A stretch of DNA of 64,000 nt. Origin: CAYRYU01 sp964428355. GTDB taxonomy: Bacteria; Muiribacteriota; Ozemobacteria; Ozemobacterales; Ozemobacteraceae. Location: NCBI GenBank assembly GCA_964428355.1, contig CAYRYU010000016.1, forward strand, positions 1 to 64,000, in the 5' to 3' direction. The notes under the pieces were generated by a model. The model was not told the DNA's origin and ran no database searches. It was given only the letters and a program-made list of their open reading frames with translations. Both the position numbers and the translations under genes were made by a program. Position 1 is the first letter of the stretch. The number at the start of each line of letters is the position of its first letter. Positions 1 through 8,851 of this stretch are shown in pieces.

Positions 1-1275
1 GGCGCAGTCCTTGAGGACACCCCCGCCGCCTTTCTCCGTGTCACTCTAAAGCCCAGGTCAGGAGCCCTACCCGACGGCGGGACAGCGGTCTCCTTCCTGT
101 CCATTGAAGACTGCCCCGCCACGCTCACCTGGAGCGTTCCCGGGGGGAAGAGCCAATGCGTGATCCGCCCGACCCGACAGGCAGGCAAGCCCCCGGAGGC
201 GGTGATACTCGCATCCGATCCGGGGCTGGACTTCGAGACGAAGGTGGAGTTCCTCCCCGATTCTCTCCGACTCGCCGCCTCCGCTACCCTCGATTCCCCC
301 ATCACCCAGCAGAAACCCGATTCTCCGTTCTCCCCCGATCCCCCTCCCCCGGCTGGAACTTCGTTTCACGAACTGGTGATGGTGGGAAAACCGGTGGTGG
401 AGATCATGGAACGGGTCTTCCACCCATCATCCGGGAGCGGGTGGTTCTGTGACGAGGACGGCTCCGCGACGTTGAGCGTGTTCCTGTTCGGTCCGAAAAA
501 CGATTATCCCGAAGGCCTCGTTGGGGAGATCGCCAAGGTCAAAGGGCTCAGCGCGCAGAAAATCGGAAACAACTGGACGATCGGAAACCCCCTTTATCAG
601 TCCGGCCCCCACATGGAGTGGGCCCTTTACATCACCAGGCGGCTGCAGTTCGCCGATGCGGAAACTGTCGTACGCAAGCTGGCCGACTTCCCCCTTGTCC
701 CGGAAAAGCGCGACCGGGTGCGTTGTTCCCCAGACCCGTGGTCCAACGGGCTCCTGTTCACCGGTCCGGGGGGGTATTCCGAGAACGTCCGGAGATTCGT
801 CGAATTCGTCGATGTTCAACCCCGGCGACTGGATCTGACGCTAGAAAGGGGACATCCCCCCGCCCAGTCCCGAGATTCGTTCAGGGTTCCGTCGGGCGTT
901 TCCTTCTTCCGCCAGTTAGGAGAGGCAAACGCCACCTGGTCGCTCCGCCTTTTCCCCGTGATGCTCGCTGAGGACGGTCTTGCCGGGTGCCAGTACCGCT
1001 CCTCTACGACGGTCGGAAAGAACGGCTTCACTGTGGAGGGATGGACCTTCCTCCCCAGCGAAATGACGGTCCCCCTGGTTGAAGGCGAGGGAGGAACCCC
1101 CGGACGGATAGTGATCGCAGGCTCCCTCGCTGATCCGCCCAGGATCAGGGCCGACAAGCCCGGGGTCTCCGGCGGGAAGGGAGTCGATGGCTCCACGGCG
1201 CCCTCCCGCCCTACCCAGACGGGCGGCGAGGATGCGACGGACACTTTCGATGACGCTTTCGACGCGGCGTTTTGA
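1..1275 (+). CDS. Secretin N-domain-like protein, 5' end outside the window
   Basis: The frame is open from base 1, so the GTG at 160 is internal and the gene begins upstream of the window; 424 codons are visible. An STN-like stretch near the motif SVFLFGPKND is followed by a secretin N1-like segment: LQFADAETVVRKLADF, then NGLLFTGPGGYSENV and FVEFVDV, matching the pattern of NsLlvtGtpe...LDvp in GspD/PilQ N domains. No secretin pore domain follows; the rest is beta-rich and of unknown function. The protein ends in a Phe-terminated acidic tail (FDDAFDAAF) that recurs in the next gene. The stop is 12 bp before that gene, so the two are probably co-transcribed. Family assignment rests on pattern recognition only. 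Confidence 0.6.
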   Translation, partial: GAVLEDTPAAFLRVTLKPRSGALPDGGTAVSFLSIEDCPATLTWSVPGGKSQCVIRPTRQAGKPPEAVILASDPGLDFETKVEFLPDSLRLAASATLDSPITQQKPDSPFSPDPPPPAGTSFHELVMVGKPVVEIMERVFHPSSGSGWFCDEDGSATLSVFLFGPKNDYPEGLVGEIAKVKGLSAQKIGNNWTIGNPLYQSGPHMEWALYITRRLQFADAETVVRKLADFPLVPEKRDRVRCSPDPWSNGLLFTGPGGYSENVRRFVEFVDVQPRRLDLTLERGHPPAQSRDSFRVPSGVSFFRQLGEANATWSLRLFPVMLAEDGLAGCQYRSSTTVGKNGFTVEGWTFLPSEMTVPLVEGEGGTPGRIVIAGSLADPPRIRADKPGVSGGKGVDGSTAPSRPTQTGGEDATDTFDDAFDAAF

Positions 1276-1287
1276 GGGAGGAAGAGC

Positions 1288-3114
1288 ATGAGAACGACGG
1301 CCCCTTTGAGCGCACTGACGCTCCTGGCCCTTCTGTTTCTGGTGACTGGTGCACCCCTGCCAGCTGCGGATGATTCGGTCGGCCCTCTCGACTACTCGGG
1401 TTGGAAGTTCTCTGAAGCCATGGCCGATCTCGTGAAGCGGTGCAAAGTGAACCTGGTCGGTGACCTGCCCGACCAAAAGGTCCTCTGCGCCAGGATCCCC
1501 GCCGGAACTTTCTGGGAGGAAGCCCTCCACTTCCTGGCGGGAACCGCCCGCCGAAAGATCTCCAAGGAGGGAGCGGCGTGGGTAATCCGCCACCGGCAGG
1601 CTCCCGAAGAGTGGGACAAGCCCTTCGCCGTCTGCAAATCCTGTTCCTGCAGACCCAAGGAGACGATCGTCCCCATCCTCCGCCGCCTGGTCTTGCCCGG
1701 AATGGGGGTTTGGGTTCCCCCCGGACTCAACCGCATCGTTCTCCACGGCACCAAGTCGGTGGTGGACGAGATGAAGAGGACCATGGCAACGGTGGACGTT
1801 CCAGTTCAAGAGCTGAGAACCGAATGGCGGCTCGAGGATTCGCGAAATTCGCAGCCCATCGCCTCCTGGACCGCCTCGACGGCTTCGAACCGATCCTTCC
1901 GCTACGTGTTCGCCCATCCGAAGGACGGACTCGCCTCCTTCGAGGTCCTGGGGTCCGGAAGAATCAACGACGATGGTTGGATTCTCGCGCGTATCCGCTG
2001 TACCGCGCAGGTTTCCGGCACGGAGTCCGTGGCCGAAACCACGTGGTTCGGGGAAGAAGGGGAGTGGCAGTCCCTTCGGTTGCAGGCGGGGGACAGGCCG
2101 CTCACCCTTTCCTTCCGTGCGTGGGCCACCCAATCCGACTTCAGCGTTCGGGTGGTCTCCGCGAGGGAGGATGAGGCCCTGGAAATCGAGGATTTCGAAC
2201 CCACCGAGGCAGCAGGCGATTCCGACGACCGGGGCGAGGGTGGGGACACTCCGTTGCCGTCCCTTCCGTTCATCCGGATGGGGATTCCGGTTCCGGACGC
2301 GCTGGAGGAGGTTGGGAAACTGGCAAATGTCCAGATTCTCTGCGACGGCTCGGCTTCAGGGACGGTGACCATCCTCTGCTACGGATTGGAAGCCCCCACG
2401 GCCGGGGATCTCATCCGGCTCATAGCCCAATCCTCTGGCCTGGACGTCTTTTCCGGGAGCAAGGGGCTGATCGTGGGGGAACGGAAGGCCATCCGGGGAA
2501 TGGCGTTCGCCGACCGCCCCGTCCGCCGCTCGCGGGCTCTGAAGCGGGTGTCTCCGGAGGAGGGGGCGAAAGCCGTGCAGGAGGCATTCCGGGAACTGGA
2601 CATCAGCGGAGAAGTGGTTTCCGGCCCGGAGCCGGGCACGATCCAGGTGAAGGCGGAATCCTTGGGAGAGAGGCTCTTCGAAACCCTTTCCGAACTCTGG
2701 GCCAACCCGCCCATGGCTTTCGACCTTGGATGCGAAACGACCCTTCACGGGGAAACCCACGTGGAAAAGGGGCGGATCGGCATCGGAACCCCGCTGAACC
2801 GCTCCTGGAAGGTTGGGACATGCCGGGTTACGGGCGTCATCGACCCGCTCTATTCCTTCGAAGATTACTCGCTCCTGGGGGCCGGGTTCCGCCTGGGGTT
2901 CGAGTTTCCTGACGGGGGAAGGTGGGAGTTCCACGGTGTCACCCGTCCACCGGGGAATCCCCCGTTTTCCTTCATCCGGTGCGACGGGGTGAATCCCCTC
3001 GAGGTCCGATGGAAGGGGGATTTCATCGATGAACGTTCCCGTGGTGGCGATCCTCCGGGTCTGGCGGGGTCGGGCAGCACCACCCTGGAGAATGCCTTCG
3101 ATTCAGCATTCTGA
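1288..3114 (+). CDS. Exported protein with repeated STN/secretin N domains but no pore domain
   Basis: 608 aa starting at an ATG preceded by GGGAGGAAGAGC. Residues 1-27 form a signal peptide. Residues about 33-100 look like an STN domain (WEEALHFLAGTARRKIS... AWVIRH), followed by a secretin N1-like segment ending in RIVLHGTKSVVDEM and TVDVP near 150-172. A second STN-like block lies near 325-395 (VPDALEEVGKLANVQIL) and a second N1-like block near 405-470. Beta-rich regions of unknown type follow each pair. The C terminus is TLENAFDSAF, like the upstream gene. Secretins of type II secretion or type IV pili carry such periplasmic domains, but here no outer-membrane channel is present, so a periplasmic or outer-membrane accessory role is inferred. 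Confidence 0.65.
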   Translation: MRTTAPLSALTLLALLFLVTGAPLPAADDSVGPLDYSGWKFSEAMADLVKRCKVNLVGDLPDQKVLCARIPAGTFWEEALHFLAGTARRKISKEGAAWVIRHRQAPEEWDKPFAVCKSCSCRPKETIVPILRRLVLPGMGVWVPPGLNRIVLHGTKSVVDEMKRTMATVDVPVQELRTEWRLEDSRNSQPIASWTASTASNRSFRYVFAHPKDGLASFEVLGSGRINDDGWILARIRCTAQVSGTESVAETTWFGEEGEWQSLRLQAGDRPLTLSFRAWATQSDFSVRVVSAREDEALEIEDFEPTEAAGDSDDRGEGGDTPLPSLPFIRMGIPVPDALEEVGKLANVQILCDGSASGTVTILCYGLEAPTAGDLIRLIAQSSGLDVFSGSKGLIVGERKAIRGMAFADRPVRRSRALKRVSPEEGAKAVQEAFRELDISGEVVSGPEPGTIQVKAESLGERLFETLSELWANPPMAFDLGCETTLHGETHVEKGRIGIGTPLNRSWKVGTCRVTGVIDPLYSFEDYSLLGAGFRLGFEFPDGGRWEFHGVTRPPGNPPFSFIRCDGVNPLEVRWKGDFIDERSRGGDPPGLAGSGSTTLENAFDSAF

Positions 3115-3229
3115 AACGCGGGAGTGAATGCCATCCTGCAAACCGGAGAAATCCGGGGCCATGATACCGATTGAGACACAGTATCCTGCGTTCAAGATTG
3201 ACTTGGGGATGGGAGGGTGGAAACCGAGG

Positions 3230-4786
3230 TCACAAGCCGGTCACGGCTTTCCTCTTCCGGATGGTGTAGGTCAATTGGAGCGTTTCCCTTCCGTGGGGGG
3301 GCAGGGTCACCTCCCAGGCGATGAAGCCGTCCTTGTCGGGGGCTTTTGCGCCCGTCGTCTCCTTTGGATCGACGGTGATCTCGACCTGCTCGATCTCGCT
3401 GACCGGAACCCGCTCGGTGACATTCACGGAGATGGCTTCGGCACCGACATTGCTCAAGCGGAGCTTGACAAAACGCCGGCTGACGAGCCAGCCGCTTAGG
3501 ATGGACGCCTCCTCGTCCTTCTTCGCGGTTTCACGGTGCACTCTCAACGCGGGTTCAATCCCCCATCCGAGCACGAACCGCTCCCCGGGAGCGACGAATT
3601 TGACCTGCGTACGACCCGAATATCCACCCTCGATCAGCAGATCCACCGGTCCCGCCAGGATGGGCTTACCGCCCTTGTTTGGCTGAACGGTCCTGAAGAA
3701 CGCGCATGGGGCAAGTTCGGGCATCAGGACCCGTTCCGTCTCCCCTCCCGTCTCGAACTCCCCGTATGGCACCCGGTAGGGGCGACCGTCGGAGGGAATG
3801 TCGGCGGGATCTGCCGCCCGGAGGGCAAGAACCTCCCCACCGTCGTCGATTCCAGGCATCTCGTCGACCTGCCTGTCGGTCGCGGACCCGAGACCGGTCG
3901 TCTGGACTGCCTGCTCGCGCTCGGTCACCACGATTTCCGAGGCCTTTTTCCGTGTCGCGAGGACATCGCTCACCAATGACGGGGGCTCGGCCCCGAGCGA
4001 TGGGCGTTGGGTCGAGAAGAGCAGTCGCACCCCCATCCAATCCTCCCCGGTGTTCTGCCAGACGCAGGCCTCGGAGCGAAAGCGGACGACGTTCTTCCCG
4101 GGGGAGGCGCTGTCGGCAACGTGCCACGGCCGCCAGCAGGCTCCGGGAACCAGGTATTCGAGCCCCAGTATGCAGGACCCAGCCGCGGACGCTTCGACGT
4201 CGATCTCGAAGCGGGCTCCGACGCACGTGGAGGGGCTCTTGACGGCGGCGAGGCGGCGTTCCAGGTCGCCGATGGCCTGAAAGCGGCTTTCATTAGCGGC
4301 CATGGCGGCGGCCTGCTCGGCGTGAAAGGCGACCGCGCGCTCCTCGAGAAGGGCGATTCTTTCCCGACCGCTTTCCCACGCATCGCGACCCCAGGCGGCA
4401 TCCTCCACGATCTCATTCAGGGCCAGTTCTTCGAGCCGCTCGAACCCCTTGATCTGACCATCGATGAGGGCGGCACGACGCTGAACCGTTCCCGCCTCCT
4501 CGCGAGCCTTTTCCAAGGCCTCTTCCAATTCACGCGCCTCGGCGGGGCGGGCCTCCCGGAGAATCTTCGCGAAGCGGACGACACGGACGTCGTGCACTTC
4601 AACCGGTCCCTCCGCCCGAGGGGTCACCGTCTTGTCGACGATCACCGGTGCCACGCCGGGAACGACCAGGCGGGAGAATCCCGCAGGCAGGGAAACGTTC
4701 CCTCGGCGAACAACGAACGCGCGGTCCTCGAGAAGGGTCACCTCGACGACCGGCAAAAGGATCTCGACCACTTTTTTGTCCGCCAC
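3230..4786 (-). CDS. MuiA-like protein (DUF4140/DUF4139), paralogue A
   Basis: 518 aa, normal length for the mucoidy inhibitor A family. It starts at a GTG with GGAGG six bases upstream. The N-terminal DUF4140 signature is VTLLEDRAFVVRRGNVSLPAG (read as two halves around residue 20-35); a coiled-coil region rich in Glu, Arg and Ala covers about 85-180; the C-terminal two thirds are the beta-rich DUF4139 domain, ending ETLQLTYTIRKRKAV. No signal peptide is evident. It lies 42 bp downstream of a longer paralogue, last in a four-gene minus-strand operon. Biochemical function is unknown for the family; the name comes from a mucoidy phenotype in another bacterium. Confidence 0.8.
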   Translation of the reverse strand: MADKKVVEILLPVVEVTLLEDRAFVVRRGNVSLPAGFSRLVVPGVAPVIVDKTVTPRAEGPVEVHDVRVVRFAKILREARPAEARELEEALEKAREEAGTVQRRAALIDGQIKGFERLEELALNEIVEDAAWGRDAWESGRERIALLEERAVAFHAEQAAAMAANESRFQAIGDLERRLAAVKSPSTCVGARFEIDVEASAAGSCILGLEYLVPGACWRPWHVADSASPGKNVVRFRSEACVWQNTGEDWMGVRLLFSTQRPSLGAEPPSLVSDVLATRKKASEIVVTEREQAVQTTGLGSATDRQVDEMPGIDDGGEVLALRAADPADIPSDGRPYRVPYGEFETGGETERVLMPELAPCAFFRTVQPNKGGKPILAGPVDLLIEGGYSGRTQVKFVAPGERFVLGWGIEPALRVHRETAKKDEEASILSGWLVSRRFVKLRLSNVGAEAISVNVTERVPVSEIEQVEITVDPKETTGAKAPDKDGFIAWEVTLPPHGRETLQLTYTIRKRKAVTGL

Positions 4787-4828
4787 GTTTTAACCTCCGC
4801 TTTCATCCATTGAACGAGGTTGCATGGT

Positions 4829-7147
4829 TCATCGCTCCCGCCGATTCCCGCCAACCAGTTCCATCTTGGAGGGGATCGTGACCGTGTAGGCAGCCTGCAG
4901 CGGAACCTTTTCTCCCGGGTTGACTGAAACCAACCACCGGTGACCGCCCTTGAGGCGATCCCCCTCGGGGTCGAACTTTTCCCAGGGCGGAGTCGCTTCC
5001 GAAATCGCGACCGTGACGTTCTCCTCCCCCGGGCTGGTGACCGGAACCCGCTCTCGCACCTCGACCCGGATGGGAGCGGGGAGGAGGTTCGCCACCTCGA
5101 CTCGGATCTTGTGCTTGAGATTGAGCGTTCCGCCCATCAGGCCAGTCGTCTCCTCCTCGAAGGAACTGTTCCGTGCCACCTTGACCGCCTGCTCGACGCC
5201 GAGGCCAAGCCTGAGATACCCCTTGGGAGCGGTTTCTCGAACTGGGATGGTCATAAGAAACTCGCTTCCGACGTAGACGTCGGCCGGTCCCGAAAGGAGC
5301 GGGGCGTCGAAGGGGTTGATGACTTCCGCGAACCGGAATGCCTCGGGCCCCTCGCGCGGCACGGTAACATACCACATCTTCGCCTCGGCAGCGCGGCTCG
5401 TCACCGCGATTGCATGAAACAGGCCGTCCGAGGGGATATTCGCCGGAGGTTCGGACGAAAATGCGTAGTAAAAACCGCCGTAGACGGTCGGATGACGGTG
5501 GTCCGGCGGAAGGGGACCGAGGCTCAGGGTGGAATTGCGGGCGTGACTGACGACGGCGGCGATATCGAAGCGAATCTGGACCTGAAGGTCGGCGAACATC
5601 TCCATGGCAAGGGAAATCCCCCCTGGGCGAACGAGGCGGCCCCGCCCCTTTTCGGCCGGTCCGGGCATGCGAAGGACGCCGTAGTCCAGCCAGCCGGCCG
5701 GGTCTGGGGAGTATTCCGCCTGTTCCTCGCAGGGAGCCGGTTCCGCGCTGTGTTTCGCCTGTACTGCGTCCTGCACATCCAATCTCGGAACGGATTTCAC
5801 CATCCGATCCGCCATCTCACCGCTGATGCGGGCTCTTCCAGGGGAGGCACCCCGGCGCACGGACACCTCGTCCATCGAAGGGGGCGGTAAAGGCGGTCCG
5901 CCGTCCTCGGACTGTTCCAGACGCTCCAGGTGCTGCTCTCCGGTCGCCGCGATAAACTTCTCGACCGCCTCCAACATCACCGATTCGGCCATTTTCGTCC
6001 GGTCTTCATCCGCTGCCCCGCCCGATGGAACCGGTGCGCCCCTGGGGACATGGGCGGGCGCAGGGGGAGGAACGAGACCCTCGGAAGAACTCTGCCGGTC
6101 CCGACCCGGATCTCTCCTGCCCTTCGCCCCCCTCTTTCCTGATTCGGCCTTGGTTTCATCCTTTCCTGCGAGGGGGGAGCTGTGGCCTGGCAGCGCTTGT
6201 TGCCCGGTCACGGGGAGAACATCGCGATCGTAATCTGAGAACAACGCCTCCGCGCCGACGGGCGGAGGCCTCCATCCGGAGCGGAGCGGTGGCTGGGCCC
6301 GGCCGATCCGGATCCCCTTCATTTCGGGCAGCTCGGTCCACGCTTGCAGATTCGCCGTGGAGAGGGTCAACCGCACGTCTTTCCAGTCCTCGCCGGTTCG
6401 CTGGGCCACCACGGCGCGCATCGCGAGATCGACGCTGGAGAAGTCCTTCCCGAAGCGAAGGACATACGAAGGGGCCCACCTTGCGCCTGGGACTTGATAC
6501 TCGATGACGACCCGGGCCTTCCCACCAGGCTTGCCCGCGTGTGGACACAGCGCGACCACCACCGATTTCCGAAGTTCGTTTTCGCGGGGCTCTCGGGCGG
6601 TGGAGGCCCGGCGTCCGCGCTCGATGAGGTCGGCTTTTCGTTCCTCGGCCTCCCGGAGCTGCCTTTCAAGTCCGCGCTTCTTTTCCGCGATTGCCATCAG
6701 CCGTTCTTGCTGGAACTCGAGAAGGCCGAGCCGCGCATCATGGGGGCTTGCCGGCGGCGGTTCACCCTCTTTCCCACACGGACGGCTGGGAAGGGCCAAA
6801 GCGCTCAGCCGGGCGGACTGCCGTTCGCTGTCCCGAATGAGGGCTTGCAGAAACAGCGCTTCGCGGTGGGCCTCCCGGATGGCCGCTTCGTCGGGGGGCT
6901 CCGGAGCGGGGACGTCGGGAACCTCCAGAACAACCCGGACGCCGACGGCTGCAGGGGCACCGCCCGGGGAACTCTCGAGCCGGACTTGTACGCTCGTGTC
7001 ATCCATGCAGAGGGGAAGGCCTGCAACCCGGATCTGGCGAGGCCAGCAACCTTCAACCGGCTCTACGGTCGCGGACCTCGTCACCGTCGCGCCGGATGCG
7101 TAGACTGTGACGCCCTCGATGCGGGATTGGATTGCCGGAATTGTCAT
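4829..7147 (-). CDS. MuiA-like protein (DUF4140/DUF4139), paralogue B with long Pro-rich insert
   Basis: 772 aa, about 250 residues longer than its downstream paralogue. The ATG follows a purine-rich GGGAGGGGGAGT. Residues 8-30 carry the DUF4140 start (IEGVTVYASGATVTRSA), residues about 85-200 are a charged coiled coil, and DUF4139-like sequence begins near 215 (VIEYQVPGARWAPSY). A Pro/Gly/Ser/charged insert of low complexity occupies roughly 320-480 and separates the two halves of DUF4139. It ends in a beta-rich LVSVNPGEKVPLQAAYTV segment. Only 16 bp separate it from the secreted protein upstream, so it belongs to the same operon. Function is not known. Confidence 0.8.
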   Translation of the reverse strand: MTIPAIQSRIEGVTVYASGATVTRSATVEPVEGCWPRQIRVAGLPLCMDDTSVQVRLESSPGGAPAAVGVRVVLEVPDVPAPEPPDEAAIREAHREALFLQALIRDSERQSARLSALALPSRPCGKEGEPPPASPHDARLGLLEFQQERLMAIAEKKRGLERQLREAEERKADLIERGRRASTAREPRENELRKSVVVALCPHAGKPGGKARVVIEYQVPGARWAPSYVLRFGKDFSSVDLAMRAVVAQRTGEDWKDVRLTLSTANLQAWTELPEMKGIRIGRAQPPLRSGWRPPPVGAEALFSDYDRDVLPVTGQQALPGHSSPLAGKDETKAESGKRGAKGRRDPGRDRQSSSEGLVPPPAPAHVPRGAPVPSGGAADEDRTKMAESVMLEAVEKFIAATGEQHLERLEQSEDGGPPLPPPSMDEVSVRRGASPGRARISGEMADRMVKSVPRLDVQDAVQAKHSAEPAPCEEQAEYSPDPAGWLDYGVLRMPGPAEKGRGRLVRPGGISLAMEMFADLQVQIRFDIAAVVSHARNSTLSLGPLPPDHRHPTVYGGFYYAFSSEPPANIPSDGLFHAIAVTSRAAEAKMWYVTVPREGPEAFRFAEVINPFDAPLLSGPADVYVGSEFLMTIPVRETAPKGYLRLGLGVEQAVKVARNSSFEEETTGLMGGTLNLKHKIRVEVANLLPAPIRVEVRERVPVTSPGEENVTVAISEATPPWEKFDPEGDRLKGGHRWLVSVNPGEKVPLQAAYTVTIPSKMELVGGNRRER

Positions 7148-7163
7148 ACTCCCCCTCCCGATG

Positions 7164-7865
7164 TCACTTCTTGGGGGACGCCCCGCCCCACTTCTTCACG
7201 ACCTTGTGCATGCTTCCATTCGTGAGCAATAAGGCAAATGTGACGTTCTGTTCCTGAGACTGGGGAACGACAGTGATGGAAAGGGGCCAGTTTTCCGGAG
7301 AGGCGACTTTGCCTTTTTCTCCAATCTGGATCTTCAGGACCTTTCCTTCCCTGGCGAGGAATCCCTTCAACACAGTGTATTCGCTGTCCCGGGTTCCCCC
7401 GTAGAAGGACTGGAAATGCTTCCTTGTGGCTCTATCGAAGTCCCAGACCATGAAACTGAAATCCAGGTTGATGTTCCCCAGAGCAAGTTGGGGGATCAGC
7501 TTGGAAATCCTGTCCTTGTTGGCGGCGCTCACATGGACCGTGAACTCGAAGGGATCATTTTGATTCCCGCCCCATTTGATCTTCGAAAGGACCCCAACAT
7601 AAGACAGAAGCTCTCTGGAACTCACGGCAAGTTTATTGGGCTCCCGAAGTGGTAGATCGGCTTTGATTTCGTTCGTCCCGATCTTGAGGAGTTTCACGAA
7701 ACCCACAGGAACCTTGGTTTCCTTGGTGAAGTTGAAACCCCGCGTCTGGTTCAGGGATTCAAACAGGATTCCAGCCCCTCCGAAGGAGGGAAGCGAACCC
7801 GCCACCAGTATGGCACAGGAAAAAACGGCGCACAAAAAATGGAATCTTCTTGCTTTCAAGTCCAT
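7164..7865 (-). CDS. Exported protein of unknown function, paralogue 1
   Basis: 233 aa with an N-terminal signal peptide (hydrophobic stretch FLCAVFSCAILVAGSLP) and GGAGAAG ahead of the ATG. I do not recognise a family. It is clearly paralogous to the next gene upstream: both contain YVGVLSKI, WGG, DPFEF, a VWD(F/Y)D motif, SPENW and VVK(K/Q)WG in the same order and spacing. The mature protein is predicted beta-rich and soluble. It sits 16 bp before the MuiA-like paralogue B in the same operon, which suggests an envelope role. Confidence 0.75.
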   Translation of the reverse strand: MDLKARRFHFLCAVFSCAILVAGSLPSFGGAGILFESLNQTRGFNFTKETKVPVGFVKLLKIGTNEIKADLPLREPNKLAVSSRELLSYVGVLSKIKWGGNQNDPFEFTVHVSAANKDRISKLIPQLALGNINLDFSFMVWDFDRATRKHFQSFYGGTRDSEYTVLKGFLAREGKVLKIQIGEKGKVASPENWPLSITVVPQSQEQNVTFALLLTNGSMHKVVKKWGGASPKK

Positions 7866-7997
7866 GATTCTTCTCCAATTCTCTCGTTTCGGACGGGCTG
7901 TCGAAAGCCCGGAAAGGTTGTTGTTCGCATCGAAGGGAGGCCTTTTCGATTCCGCAAGTTGCCGAACTCCCCCCCCCTACGGCCCCGGGTGCCGGCG

Positions 7998-8687
7998 TCA
8001 GGGCTCGGTGTCGGCGGTTACCGCCACTCCCCACTGTTTCACGACCTTCATCTGGTCCGCGACGGCATAGGTTACATCCTGGTCGTTGGGTTGGGGGGCG
8101 ACCTTGAGGGAAAGACCCCAGTTCTCAGGGCTGGAAACTTCCGTTCCCTTGCCCTCGATCTTGATCTGGAGGTCCTTGCCTTCCTTGTAGATGAGCCCTT
8201 TTAGAACAGTCTTGGCAGTGTGTTGGGTCCCTCCGAAGAATCCGGGGTAGTACTTTTTCGCAAGGGGATCGTAGTCCCAGACAAGGAAGCTGAACTCGAG
8301 GGTGATGTTCTCGAGCGTTTTGTGAAGCAGGGTGGAGATCTGCTGCTTGTTATAGGTGCTGACCTGGACCTGGAATTCAAATGGATCACCCTGTCCGCCA
8401 CCCCAGTTGATCTTCGAAAGTACCCCGACGTAGGTCGGAAGAGCAGTCCGTTCCTTGGTCAACTCCTCGGGACCGCGCAGCTTCATGTCGGGCTTGATCA
8501 CCGTGCCTCCGATCTTGAGGGTTTGAACAAAACCGAAAGGATCCTGGACATCTCTCGCGAAATTGAACCCTTGCGGAAGGTTGAGCTGGTCATAAGAGAC
8601 CCCGGCGCCCCAGGCGGCAAAGGAACCGCCCAACGTCAGGGCCATCACAAAAAGGGCCTGCAAAACAGGAAAACCCCGAATCTTCAT
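7998..8687 (-). CDS. Exported protein of unknown function, paralogue 2
   Basis: 229 aa from the ATG at 8687, chosen over an upstream ATG at 8726 because AGGGGAAG sits at proper spacing and the protein then begins with a clean signal peptide (MKIRGFPVLQALFVMAL...WGAG). It shares an ordered set of motifs with the downstream paralogue, including YVGVLSKI, DPFEF, FLVWDYD and SPENWGLSL. It is the first gene of the minus-strand operon that continues with its paralogue and the two MuiA-like genes. Its leader contains a perfect 8-bp hairpin. No enzyme motif is visible. Confidence 0.75.
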   Translation of the reverse strand: MKIRGFPVLQALFVMALTLGGSFAAWGAGVSYDQLNLPQGFNFARDVQDPFGFVQTLKIGGTVIKPDMKLRGPEELTKERTALPTYVGVLSKINWGGGQGDPFEFQVQVSTYNKQQISTLLHKTLENITLEFSFLVWDYDPLAKKYYPGFFGGTQHTAKTVLKGLIYKEGKDLQIKIEGKGTEVSSPENWGLSLKVAPQPNDQDVTYAVADQMKVVKQWGVAVTADTEP

Positions 8688-8713
8688 CGTTCTTCCCCTA
8701 CTTGTTTCGATTC

Positions 8714-8734
8714 GGCGGGGAATCAATCCCCGCC
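8714..8734 (-). promoter_or_regulatory. Perfect 8-bp hairpin in the 5' leader of the secreted-protein operon
   Basis: GGCGGGGA and TCCCCGCC are separated by five bases (ATCAA), 27 bp upstream of the ATG at 8687 on the minus strand. It lacks a T run, so it is more likely a leader-RNA structure than a terminator. The effect on expression is unknown. Confidence 0.4.
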
Positions 8735-8851
8735 ACCGGGATTTATGTTACCATAGACTGGTTGGGAACGATATCGCTTTTGCATCTTTGGAACTTTTTT
8801 TAAAAAATTTGGTGTTTTTTTTCACATTCAGGTACCAGGGGGGGGGGTAGA

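Noticed and set aside
160..1275. GTG at 160 as the start of the first gene
   Set aside because: The frame is open to base 1 and no ribosome site precedes the GTG.
916..2133. A 405-codon minus-strand frame
   Set aside because: It overlaps two plus-strand genes with signal peptide and secretin-like motifs, and has an Arg/Gly/Pro-rich composition typical of shadow frames.
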